A stretch of DNA of 64,000 nt from Megalopta genalis (lineage: Eukaryota; Arthropoda; Insecta; Hymenoptera; Halictidae). The stretch lies in assembly GCF_051020955.1 (NCBI RefSeq), contig NW_027476547.1, positions 124,001 through 188,000 on the forward strand, given 5' to 3'. The notes below the pieces were generated by a model. That model did no database searches and was not told the origin of the DNA. It worked only from the letters and a program-made list of their open reading frames with translations. Position 1 is the stretch's first letter; each line of letters starts with the position of its first letter. Made by a program: the position numbers and the translations under genes. Below are positions 1-12,355 of the stretch, piece after piece.

Positions 1-779
1 GAAGGTTTAGCTTCAAATCCATGCGAAAAAAGTGATTTAGCTTCAAACACTTGGGATATAAGTGATATAGCTTCAAATGCCGACGAATCAAACGAGTTAG
101 CTTCAAAATCCATTCGAAACACATGATTTAGCTGCAAATCAATGCGATGTAGAAGGTTTAGATCGAAATCCATGCGGTTCACAAGGTCGAGCATCAGATC
201 AATGCGATGTAGAAGGTTTAGCTTCATATCTATGCGAAACAAATGATTGAGCTTCAACACTTGGGATATAGGTGATATAGCTTCAAATGCAGACGAATCA
301 AACGAGTTAGCTTCAAAATCCATTCGAAACACATGATTTAGCTGCAAATCAATGCGCTGTAGAAGGTTTAGCTTCAAATTCATGCGGTACACAAGGTTTA
401 GCATCAAATCAATGCGATGTAGAAGGTTTAGCTTCATATCTATGCGAAACAAATGATTGAGCTTCAAACACTTGGAATATAGTTGAAATATCTTCAAATG
501 AAGACGAATCAAACGAGTTAGCTTCAAAATCCATTCGAAACACATGATTTAGCTGCAAATCAATGCGGTGTAGAAGGTTTAGATTCAAATTCATGCGGTA
601 CACAAGGTTTAGCATCAAATCAATGCGATGTAGAAGGTTTAGCTTCGTATCTATGCGAAACAAATGATTGAGCTTCAAACACTTGGAATATAGTTTAAAT
701 ATCTTCAAATGAAGACGAATCAAACGAGTTAGCTTCAAAATCCATTCGAAACACATGATTTTGCTGTAAATCAATGCGA

Positions 780-1863
780 TGTAGAGGGTATAGCGTCAAA
801 TCCATGCGAAACAAATGATTTAGATTCAGATACTTGCGATAAAACTGATATAGCTTCAAATGCAGGCGCAACTAACGAGTTAGCTTCAAATCCATGCAAA
901 ACACATGATTTTTCTTCAAATACTTGCAATTTAAGTGATATAGCTTCAAATGCAGATGAAGCAAACGAGCTAGCTTCAAATCTATACAATGTAGAATTTT
1001 TGCTTCAAAGCCATGCGAAACCAATGATTTAGCGCCAGTTACTTGCGATATAAGTGACATAGCTTCAAATGCAATCGAAACAAACGAGATAGTATCAAAT
1101 ACAAGAGAATCACATGATTTAGCTGCAAATAAATGCGCTTTAGAAGGTTGAGCTTCAAATCCATGCGAAACAAATGATTTAGGTTCAAATCAATGCGATG
1201 TAGAAGGTTTAGCTTCAAATCCATGCGAAACAAATGATTTAGATTCAAACACTTGAGATATGAGTAATATAGCTTCAATTGCAGACGAACCAAACGAGTT
1301 AGCTTCAAAATACATTCGAAACACATGATTTAGCTGCAAATCAATGCGATGTAGAAGGTTTAGATTCAAATCCATGAGAAACAAATGATTTAGCATCAGA
1401 TACTTGCGATATGAGTGATATAGAATCAAATGCAGGCGAAACGAACGAGTTAGCTTCAAATCCATGCGAAACACATGATTTAGCTGCAAATCAATGCGAT
1501 GTAGAAGGTTTAGCTTCAAATCCATGCGAAACAAATGATTTAGCTTCAAACACTTGGGATATAAGTGATATAGCTTCAAATGCAGACGAATCAAACGAGT
1601 TAGCTTCAAAATTCATTCAAAACACATGATTTAGCTGCAAATCAATGCGATGTCGAAGGTTTAGATTGAAATCCATGCGGTTCACAAGGTTTAGTATCAA
1701 ATCAATGCTATGTAGAAGGTTTAGCTTCACTTACATGCGAAACAAATGATTTAGAATCAGATACTTGCGATATAAGTGATATAGCATCAAATGAAGGCGA
1801 AACGAACGAGTTAGCTTCAAATCCATGCGAAACACTTGATTTAGCTGACAAATCAATGCGCTG
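780..1863 (+). repeat. ~1.08-kb segment, first copy
   Basis: It matches 7,687-8,769 at an offset of 6,907 bp, falling to 6,906 bp after the extra base in gctgacaaatcaatg near 1,844. Shared rare variants include gcgccagttacttgc, gaaggttgagcttc and gatatgagtaatata. Confidence 0.82.
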
Positions 1864-2827
1864 TAGAAGGTTTAGCTTCAAATTCATGCGGTACACAAGG
1901 TTTAGCATCAAATCAATGCGATGTAGAAGGTTTAGCTTCATATCTAAGCGAAACAAATGATTGAGCTTCAAACACTTGGAATATAGTTGAAATATCTTCA
2001 AATGAAGACGAATCAAACGAGTTAGCTTCAAAATCCATTCGAAACACATGATTTAGCTGCAAATCAATGCGATGTAGAAGGTTTAGATTCAAATTCATGC
2101 GGTACACAAGGTTTAGCATCAAATCAATGCGATGTAGAAGGTTTAGCTTCGTATCTATGCGAAACAAATGATTGAGCTTCAAACACTCGGAATATAGTTT
2201 AAATATCTTCAAATGAAGACGAATCAAACGAGTTTGCTTCAAAATCCATTCGAAACACATGATTTAGCTGCAAATCAATGCGATGTAGAAGGTATAGCTT
2301 CAAATCCATGCGAAACAAATGATTTAGCTTCAGATACTTGCGATATAACTGATATAGCTTCAAATGCAGGCGCAACTAACTAGTTAGCTGCAAATCCATG
2401 CAAAACACATGACTTTTCTTCAAATACTTGCGATATAAGTGATATAGCTTCAAATGCAGATGAAGCAAACGAGCTAGCTTCAAATCTATGAGATGTAGAA
2501 TTTTTGCTTCAAAGCCATGCGAAACAAATGAGTTAGCATCAGATACGTGCGATTTAAGTGATATAGCTTCAAATGAAGGAGAAACAAACGAGTTAGCTTC
2601 AAATCCATGCAAAACACATGATTTTTCTTCAAATACTTGCGATATAAATGATATAGCTTCAAATGCAGATGAAGCAAACGAGCTAGCTTCAAATTTATGC
2701 GATGTAGAAATTTTGCTTCAAAGCCATGCGATACATATGATTTAGCATCAGATGCTTGCGATATAAATGATATAGCTTCAAATGCAGACGAAACAAACGA
2801 GTTAGCTTCATATCCAAGCGAAACACA

Positions 2828-2857
2828 TGATTTATATGCTTATTAATGCGAAATAGA
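2828..2857 (+). repeat. Rare type 5 monomer with tatatgcttattaatgcg, first of nine
   Basis: The monomer is found near 2,835, 4,035, 5,386, 6,587, 7,517, 14,188, 14,912, 18,690 and 20,765, and only in the first 21 kb. It always follows ccaagcgaaacacatg and precedes aaatagaaggtttagc, so it spread as part of one HOR. Confidence 0.85.
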
Positions 2858-3639
2858 AGGTTTAGCTTCAAATCCATGAGAAACAAATGATTTAGCATCA
2901 GATACTTGCGATATAAGAGATATAGCATCTAATGCAGGCGAAACGAACGAGTTAGCTTCAAATCCATGCGAAACACATGATTTAGCTGCAAATCAATGCG
3001 ATGTAGAAGGTTTAGCTTCAAATCCATGCGATTCACAAGGTTTAGTATCAAATCAATGCGATGTAGAAGGTTTAGCTTCATATCAATGCGAAACAAATGA
3101 TTGAGCTTCAAACACTTGGAATATAGTTGAAATATCTTCAAATGAAGACGAATCAAACGAGTTAGCTTCAAAATCCATTCGAAACACATGATTTAGCTGC
3201 AAATCAATGCGATGTAGAAGGTTTAGATTGAAATCCATGCGGTTCACATGATTTAGTATCAAATCAATGCGATGTAGAAGGTTTAGCTTCATATCTATGC
3301 GAAACAAATGATTGAGCTTCAAACACTTGGGATATAGGTGATATAGCTTCAAATGCAGACGAATCAAACGAGTTAGCTTCAAAATCCATTCGAAACACAT
3401 GATTTAGCTGCAAATCAATGCGATGTAGAAGGTTTAGCTTCAAATCCATGCGCTACACAAGGTTTAGCATCAAATTAATACGATGTAGAAGGTTTACCTT
3501 CAAATCTATGCGAAACAAATGATTGAGCTTCAAACACTTGGGATATACGTGATATAGATGCAACTGCATGCGAAACAAACGATTTAGATTCAAATGCATG
3601 CGAAACAAATGATGTAGCTACAAATCAATTCGAAGTAGA

Positions 3640-3750
3640 AGGAATAGCTTCAAATCCATACGGAACAAATGGTTTAGCTACAAATATTGTGATATACGTT
3701 ATTTAGATTCATCAGCATGCGCAACAAAAGAGTTAGTTTCAAATCCATGC
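3640..3750 (+). repeat. Rare module with gatatacgttatttaga, first of seven
   Basis: A divergent monomer pair with gatatacgttatttaga, followed by a tcatcagcatgc or ccatctgcatgc stretch, appears with the marker at 3,691, 6,244, 30,330, 37,286, 41,364, 47,815 and 50,214. It is usually preceded by caattcgaagtagaagga and gctacaaat. It serves as a landmark for the larger duplications. Confidence 0.85.
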
Positions 3751-4416
3751 GAAACACATGATTTAGCAGCAAATCAATGCGATGTAGAAGGTTTAGCTTC
3801 AAAATCCACGCGGTACACATGATTAAGTTTCAAATCAATGCGAAGTAGAAGGCTTAGTTTCAAATCCATTCGAAACAAATGATTTAGGTTCAAATCAATG
3901 CGAAGTAGAAGGCTTAGCTTCTAATCCATTCGGAACAAATGATTAAGCTTCAAATCCTTGCGATATAAATGATATAGCTTCAAATGCAGACGAAACAAAC
4001 GAGTTAGCTTCATATCCAAGCGAAACACATGATTTATATGCTTATTAATGCGAAATAGAAGGTTTAGCTTCAAATCCATGAGAAACAAATGATTTAGCAT
4101 CAGATACTTGCGATATAAGTGATATAGCATCTAATGCAGGCGAAACGAACGAGTTAGCTTCAAATCCATGCGAAACACATGATTTAGCTGCAAATCAATG
4201 CGATGTAGAAGGTTTAGCTTCAAATCCATGCGGTTCACAATGTTTAGTATCAAATCAATGCGATGTAGAAGGTTTAGCTTCATATCTATGCGAAACAAAT
4301 GATTGAGCTTCAAACACTTGGAATATAGTTGAAATATCTTCAAATGAAGACGAATCAAACGAGTTAGCTTCAAAATCCATTCGAAACACATGATTTAGCT
4401 GCAAATCAATGCGATG

Positions 4417-6968
4417 TAGAAGGTTTAGATTCAAATTCATGCGGTACACAAGGTTTAGCATCAAATCAATGCGATGTAGAAGGTTTAGCTTCGTATCTAT
4501 GCGAAACAAATGATTGAGCTTCAAACACTTGGAATATAGTTGAAATATCTTCAAATGAAGACGAATCAAACGAGTTAGCTTCAAAATCCATTCGAAACAC
4601 ATGATTTAGCTGCAAATCAATGCGATGTAGAAGGTTTAGATTCAAATTCATGCGGTACACAAGGTTTAGCATCAAATCAATGCGATGTAGAAGGTTTAGC
4701 TTCGTATCTATGCGAAACAAATGATTGAGCTTCAAACACTCGGAATATAGTTTAAATATCTTAAAATCAAGACGAATCAAACGAGTTTGCTTCAAAATCC
4801 ATTCGAAACACATGATTTAGCTGCAAATCAATGCGATGTAGAAGGTATAGCTTCAAATCCATGCGAAACAAATGATTTAGCTTCAGATACTTGCGATATA
4901 ACTGATATAGCTTCAAATGCAGGCGCAACTAACTAGTTAGCTGCAAATCCATGCAAAACACATGACTTTTCTTCAAATACTTGCGATATAAGTGATATAG
5001 CTTCAAATGCAGATGAAGCAAACGAGCTAGCTTCAAATCTATGAGATGTAGAATTTTTGCTTCAAAGCCATGCGAAACAAATGAGTTAGCATCAGATACG
5101 TGCGATTTAAGTGATATAGCTTCAAATGAAGGAGAAACAAACGAGTTAGCTTCAAATCCATGCAAAACACATGATTTTTCTTCAAATACTTGCGATATAA
5201 ATGATATAGCTTCAAATGCAGATGAAGCAAACGAGCTAGCTTCAAATTTATGCGATGTAGAAATTTTGCTTCAAAGCCATGCGAAACATATGATTTAGCA
5301 TCAGATGCTTGCGATATAAATGATATAGCTTCAAATGCAGACGAAACAAACGAGTTAGCTTCATATCCAAGCGAAACACATGATTTATATGCTTATTAAT
5401 GCGAAATAGAAGGTTTAGCTTCAAATCCTTGAGAAACAAATGATTTAGCATCAGATACTTGCGATATAAGTGATATAGCATCTAATGCAGGCGAAACGAA
5501 CGAGTTAGCTTCAAATCCATGCGAAACACATGATTTAGCTGCAAATCAATGCGATGTAGAAGGTTTAGCTTCAAATCCATGCGATTCACAAGGTTTAGTA
5601 TCAAATCAATGCGATGTAGAAGGTTTAGCTTCATATCAATGCGAAACAAATGATTGAGCTTCAAACACTTGGAATATAGTTGAAATATCTTCAAATGAAG
5701 ACGAATCAAACGAGTTAGCTTCAAAATCCATTCGAAACACATGATTTAGCTGCAAATCAATGCGATGTAGAAGGTTTAGATTGAAATCCATGCGGTTCAC
5801 ATGATTTAGTATCAAATCAATGCGATGTAGAAGGTTTAGCTTCATATCTATGCGAAACAAATGATTGAGCTTCAAACACTTGGGATATAGGTGATATAGC
5901 TTCAAATGCAGACGAATCAAACGAGTTAGCTTCAAAATCCATTCGAAACACATGATTTAGCTGCAAATCAATGCGATGTAGAAGGTTTAGCTTCAAATCC
6001 ATGCGCTACACAAGGTTTAGCATCAAATTAATACGATGTAGAAGGTTTACCTTCAAATCTATGCGAAACAAATGATTGAGCTTCAAACACTTGGGATATA
6101 CGTGATATAGATGCAACTGCATGCGAAACAAACGATTTAGCTTCAAATGCATGCGAAACAAATGATGTAGCTACAAATCAATCCGAAGTAGAAGGAATAG
6201 CTTCAAATCCATACGGAACAAATGGTTTAGCTACAAATATTGTGATATACGTTATTTAGATTCATCAGCATGCGCAACAAAAGAGTTAGTTTCAAATCCA
6301 TGCGAAACACATGATTTAGCAGCAAATCAATGCGATGTAGAAGGTTTAGCTTCAAAATCCACGCGGTACACATGATTAAGTTTCAAATCAATGCGAAGTA
6401 GAAGGCTTAGTTTCAAATCCATTCGAAACAAATGATTTAGGTTCAAATCAATGCGAAGTAGAAGGCTTAGCTTCTAATCCATTCGGAACAAATGATTAAG
6501 CTTCAAATCCTTGCGATATAAATGATATAGCTTCAAATGCAGACGAAACAAACGAGTTAGCTTCATATCCAAGCGAAACACATGATTTATATGCTTATTA
6601 ATGCGAAATAGAAGGTTTAGCTTCAAATCCATGAGAAACAAATGATTTAGCATCAGATACTTGCGATATAAGTGATATAGCATCTAATGCAGGCGAAACG
6701 AACGAGTTAGCTTCAAATCCATGCGAAACACATGATTTAGCTGCAAATCATGTGATGTAGAAGGTTTAGCTTCAAATCCATGCGGTTCACAATGTTTAGT
6801 ATCAAATCAATGCGATGTAGAAGGTTTAGCTTTATATCTATGCGAAACAAATGATTGAGCTTCAAACACTTGGAATATAGTTGAAATATCTTCAAATGAA
6901 GACGAATCAAACGAGTTAGCTTCAAAATCCATTCGAAACACATGATTTAGCTGCAAATCAATGCGATG
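4417..6968 (+). repeat. 2,553-bp segment, copy B (tandem to copy A)
   Basis: This is a near-identical direct tandem copy of 1,864-4,416. One difference is a base lost near 6,750 (gcaaatcatgtgatg against gcaaatcaatgcgatg), which shifts the later offset to 2,552 bp. Confidence 0.85.
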
Positions 6969-7690
6969 TAGAAGGTTTAGATTCAAATTCATGCGGTACA
7001 CAAGGTTTAGCATCAAATCAATGCGATGTAGAAGGTTTAGCTTCGTATCTATGCGAAACAAATGATTGAGCTTCAAACACTTGGAATGTAGTTTAAATAT
7101 CTTCAAATGAAGACGAATCAAACGAGTTAGCTTCAAAATCCATTCGAAACACATGATTTAGCTGCAAATCAATGCGATGTAGAAGGTATAGCTTCAAATC
7201 CATGCGAAACAAATGATTTAGCTTCAGATACTTGCGATATAACTGATATAGCTTCAAATGCAGGCGCAACTAACGAGTTAGCTGCAAATCCATGCAAAAC
7301 ACATGACTTTTCTTCAAATACTTGCGATATAAGTGATATAGCTTCAAATGCAGATGAAGCAAACGAGCTAGCTTCAAATCTATGCGATGTAGAAATTTTG
7401 CTTCAAAGCCATGCGAAACATATGATTTAGCATCAGATGCTTGCGATATAAATGATATAGCTTCAAATGCAGACGAAACAAACGAGTTAGCATCATATCC
7501 AAGCGAAACACATGATTTATATGCTTATTAATGCGAAATAGAAGGTTTAGCTTCAAATCCATGAGAAACAAATGATTTAGCATCAGATACTTGCGATATA
7601 AGTGATATAGCATCTAATGCAGGCGAAACGAACGAGTTAGCTTCAAATCCATGCGAAACACATGATTTAGCTGCAAATCAATGCGATGTA
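6969..7690 (+). repeat. 2.55-kb segment, partial copy C with two ~210-bp gaps
   Basis: The offset to copy B falls from 2,552 bp to 2,341 bp near 7,150 and to 2,132 bp near 7,380. Two stretches of about 210 bp (seven monomers each) are therefore absent. At about 7,687 the sequence changes to match 780 onward. Confidence 0.7.
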
Positions 7691-8769
7691 GAAGGTTTAG
7701 CGTCAAATCCATGCGAAACAAATGATTTAGATTCAGATACTTGCGATAAAACTGATATAGCTTCAAATGCAGGCGCAACTAACGAGTTAGCTTCAAATCC
7801 ATGCAAAACACATGATTTTTCTTCAAATACTTGCAATTTAAGTGATATAGCTTCAAATGCAGATGAAGCAAACGAGCTAGCTTCAAATCTATGCGATGTA
7901 GAATTTTTGCTTCAAAGCCATGCGAAACCAATGATTTAGCGCCAGTTACTTGCGATATAAGTGACATAGCTTCAAATGCAATCGAAACAAACGAGATAGT
8001 ATCAAATACAAGAGAATCACATGATTTAGCTGCAAATAAATGCGCTTTAGAAGGTTGAGCTTCAAATCCATGCGAAACAAATGATTTAGGTTCAAATCAA
8101 TGCGATGTAGAAGGTTTAGCTTCAAATCCATGCGAAACAAATGATTTAAATTCAAACACTTGGGATATGAGTAATATAGCTTCAATTGCAGACGAACCAA
8201 ACGAGTTAGCTTCAAAATCCATTCGAAACACATGATTTAGCTGCAAATCAATGCGATGTAGAAGGTTTAGATTCAAATCCATGAGAAACAAATGATTTAG
8301 CATCAGATACTTGCGATATGAGTGATATAGAATCAAATGCAGGCGAAACGAACGAGTTAGCTTCAAATCCATGCGAAACACATGATTTAGCTGCAAATCA
8401 ATGCGATGTAGAAGGTTTAGCTTCAAATCAATGCGAAACAAATGATTTAGCTTCAAACACTTGGGATATAAGTGATATAGCTTCAAATGCAGACGAATCA
8501 AACGAGTTAGCTTGAAAATTCATTCAAAACACATGATTTAGCTGCAAATCAATGCGATGTCGAAGGTTTAGATTGAAATCCATGCGGTTCACAAGGTTTA
8601 GTATCAAATCAATGCGATGTAGAAGGTTTAGCTTCACTTACATGCGAAACAAATGATTTAGAATCAGATACTTGCGATATAAGTGATATAGCATCAAATG
8701 AAGGCGAAACGAACGAGATAGCTTCAAATCCATGCGAAACACTTGATTTAGCTGCAAATCAATGCGCTG
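7687..8769 (+). repeat. ~1.08-kb segment, second copy
   Basis: This is the copy of 780-1,863. It flanks the 2.55-kb cluster on its far side, so the same block brackets the copies at 1.9-7.7 kb. Confidence 0.82.
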
Positions 8770-8949
8770 TAGAAGGTTTAGCTTCAAATTCATGCGGTAC
8801 ACAAGGTTTAGCATCAAATCAATGCGATGTAGAAGGTTTAGCTTCATATCTATGCGAAACAAATGATTGAGCTTCAAACACTTGGAATATAGTTGAAATA
8901 TCTTCAAATGAAGACGAATCAAACGAGTTAGCTTCAAAATCCATTCGAA

Positions 8950-10310
8950 ACACATGATTTAGCTTCAAATAAATACGATGTAGAAGGTTTAGCTTCAAAT
9001 CCAAGCGAAACACATGATTTAGCTCCAAATCATTGCGATGTAGAAGGTTTAGCATCAAATCCATGCGAAACAAATGAATTAGCTTCAAACACTTGGGATA
9101 TAAGTGATATAGCTTCAAATGCAGACGAAGCAAACGAGTTAGCTTCATATCCTTGCGAAACACATGATTAAGCTTCAAATCAATGCGATGTGGAAGGTTT
9201 AGCTTTAATTCCATGCGAAACAAATGATTTAGCATCAGATACTTACGATATAATTGATATAGCTTCAAATCCAGACGAAACTAACGAGTTAGCTTCAAAA
9301 TCCGTGCGATTCACATGATTTAGCTTCAAATAAATGCGATGTACAATGTTTAGATTCAAATCCAAGCGAAACACATGATTTAGCTTCAAATCAATGCGAT
9401 GTAGAAGGTTTTGCTTCGAATCCATGCGAAACAAATGATTTAGCTTCCAACAATTGGTATATAAGTGATATAACTTCAAATGCAGACGAAACAAACGAGT
9501 TAGCTTCAAAATCCATGCGATACACATCATTTAGCATCAGCTCGATGCGAAGTAGATGGTTTAGATTCAAATCCATGCGAAACAAATGATTTAGCTTCAG
9601 ATACTTGCGATTTAAGTGATATAGCTCTAAATGCTGGCGAAACAAACGAGTTAGCTTTAAATCCAAGCAAGGCACATGATTTAGCTTCAAATCAATGCGA
9701 TGTAGAAGGATTAGCTTCAAATAGAAGCGAAGCAAATGAATGAGCTTCAAACACTTGGGATGTATGTGATATAGCTTCAAATGCAGACGAAACAAACGAG
9801 TTAGCTTCAAATCCATGCGAAACAAATGATTTAGCTTCAGATACATACGATATAAGTGATATAGCTTCAAATGCAGGAGAAACAAACGAGTTAGTTTCAA
9901 ATCCATGCAAAACACATGATTTTTCCTCAAATACTTCCGATATAAGTGATGTAGCTTCAAATGAAGACGAAACAATCGTGTTAGCTGCAAATCTATTCGA
10001 TGTAGAAGGTTTAGCATCAAATCCATGTGAAACCAATGATTTGGCTTCAGATGCTTGCGATATACGTGATGTAGCTTCAAATGCAGACGAAACAAACGAG
10101 TTAGCTTCATATCCGTGCGAAACACATGATTTAGATGCAAACCAATGCGATGTAGAAGGTTTAGCTTCAAATCCATGCGTAACAAATGATTTAGCATCAG
10201 ATACTTGCGATATATGTGACGTAGCTTCAAATGCAGGGAAAACAAACGAGTTAGCTTCAAATTCAAGCGAATCACATGATTTAGCTTCAAATCAATGCGA
10301 TGTAGAAGGT
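8950..10310 (+). repeat. ~1.36-kb segment X, first copy (spacing 2,045 bp)
   Basis: catgatttagcttcaaataaa near 8,955 reappears near 11,000, and matching continues to about 10,310/12,355. Diagnostic shared variants are the missing CpG in aaatcattgcgatg, atagaagcgaagc and gaagacgaaacaatcgtg. Confidence 0.85.
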
Positions 10311-10578
10311 TTAACTTCAAATCAACGCGAAACAAAAGATTTAGCTTCAAGCACTTGGGATATACGTGATATAGCTTCAAATGCAGACGAAACAAACGAG
10401 TTAGCTTCAAATCCATGCAAAACACATGATTAAGCTTCAAATCAATGCTATGTAGCAGGTTTAGCTTCAAATCCATTCGACACAAATGATTTAGCTTGAG
10501 ATACTTGCGATATAAGTGATATAGCTTCAAATGCAGACGAATCAAACGAGTTAGCTTCAAAATCCACTCGAAACACAT
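9391..10578 (-). other. 395-codon open frame in the repeat, not called as a gene
   Basis: It has the same reverse phase and decapeptide (LFRLHLKLYH and relatives) as the 409-codon frame. Its paralogue in the second X copy keeps a similar frame (11,511-12,515, 334 codons), but with a different end and a different start context. No domain is recognisable. Confidence 0.6.
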
Positions 10579-10994
10579 GATTTAGCTGCAAATCAATGCG
10601 ATGTAGAAGGTTTAGATTGAAATCCATGCGGTACACAAGGTTTAGCATCAAATCAATGCGATGTAGTAGGTTTAGCTTCATATCTATGAGAAATAAATGA
10701 TTGAGCTTCAAACACTTGGGATATAGGTGATATAGCTTCAAATGCAGACGAATCAAACGAGTTAGCTTCAAAATCTATTCGAAACACATGATTAAGCTGC
10801 AAATCAATGCGATGTAGAATGTTTAGATTCAAATCCATGCGGTACACAAGGTTTTGCATCAAATCAAAGCGATGTAGAAGGTTTAGCTTCATATCTATGC
10901 GAAACGAATGATTGAGCTTCAAACACTTGGGATATAGGTGATATAGCATCAAATGCAGACGAATCAAACGAGTTAGCTTCAAAATCCATTCGAA

Positions 10995-12355
10995 ACACAT
11001 GATTTAGCTTCAAATAAATACGATGTAGAAGGTTTAGCTTCAAATCCAAGCGAAACACATGATTTAGCTCCAAATCATTGCGATGTAGAAGGTTTAGCAT
11101 CAAATCCATGCGAAACAAATGAATTAGCTTCAAACACTTGGGATATAAGTGATATAGCTTCAAATGCAGACGAAGCAAACGAGTTAGCTTCATATCCTTG
11201 CGAAACACATGATTAAGCTTCAAATCAATGCGATGTGGAAGGTTTAGCTTTAATTCCATGCGAAACAAATGATTTAGCATCAGATACTTACGATATAATT
11301 GATATAGCTTCAAATCCAGACGAAACTAACGAGTTAGCTTCAAAATCCGTGCGATTCACATGATTTAGCTTCAAATAAATGCGATGTACAATGTTTAGAT
11401 TCAAATCCAAGCGAAACACATGATTTAGCTTCAAATCAATGCGATGTAGAAGGTTTTGCTTCGAATCCATGCGACACAAATGATTTAGCTTCCAACAATT
11501 GGTATATAAGTTATATAACTTCAAATGCAGACGAAACAAACGAGTTAGCTTCAAAATCCATGCGATACACATCATTTAGCATCAGCTCGATGCGAAGTAG
11601 AAGGTTTAGATTCAAATCCATGCGAAACAAATGATTTAGCTTCAGATACTTGCGATTTAAGTGATATAGCTCTAAATGCTGGCGAAACAAACGAGTTAGC
11701 TTTAAATCCAAGCAAGGCACATGATTTAGCTTCAAATCAATGCGATGTAGAAGGATTAGCTTCAAATAGAAGCGAAGCAAATGAATGAGCTTCAAACACT
11801 TGGGATGTATGTGATATAGCTTCAAATGCAGACGAAACAAACGAGTTAGCTTCAAATCCATGCGAAACAAATGATTTAGCTTCAGATACATACGATATAA
11901 GTGATATAGCTTCAAATGCAGGAGAAACAAACGAGTTAGTTTTAAATCCATGCAAAACACATGATTTTTCCTCAAATACTTCCGATATAAGTGATGTAGC
12001 TTCAAATGAAGACGAAACAATCGTGTTAGCTGCAAATCTATTCGATGTAGAAGGTTTAGCATCAAATCCATGTGAAACCAATGATTTGGCTTCAGATGCT
12101 TGCGATATACGTGATGTAGCTTCAAATGCAGACGAAACAAACGAGTTAGCTTCATATCCGTGCGAAACACATGATTTAGATGCAAACCAATGCGATGTAG
12201 AAGGTTTAGCTTCAAATCCATGCGTAACAAATGATTTAGCATCAGATACTTGCGATATATGTGACGTAGCTTCAAATGCAGGGGAAACAAACGAGTTAGC
12301 TTCAAATTCAAGCCAATCACATGATTTAGCTTCAAATCAATGCGATGTAGAAGGT
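10995..12355 (+). repeat. ~1.36-kb segment X, second copy
   Basis: This copy of 8,950-10,310 is offset by 2,045 bp. The sequence after it (12,345-12,740) matches 10,601-10,994 at an offset of about 1,744 bp. The order is X-Y-X-Y, with about 300 bp (ten monomers) of Y lost in the second copy. Confidence 0.85.

Larger units (their letters stand above)
1864..4416 (+). repeat. 2,553-bp segment, copy A
   Basis: Sequence from about 1,864 reappears 2,553 bp downstream. For example, gaaacacatg at 2,041 matches 4,594, and the rare gatatacgttatttaga at 3,691 matches 6,244. The 5' part also matches 360-790 at an offset of about 1,504 bp. The ends are approximate because neighbouring HORs are similar. 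Confidence 0.85.
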
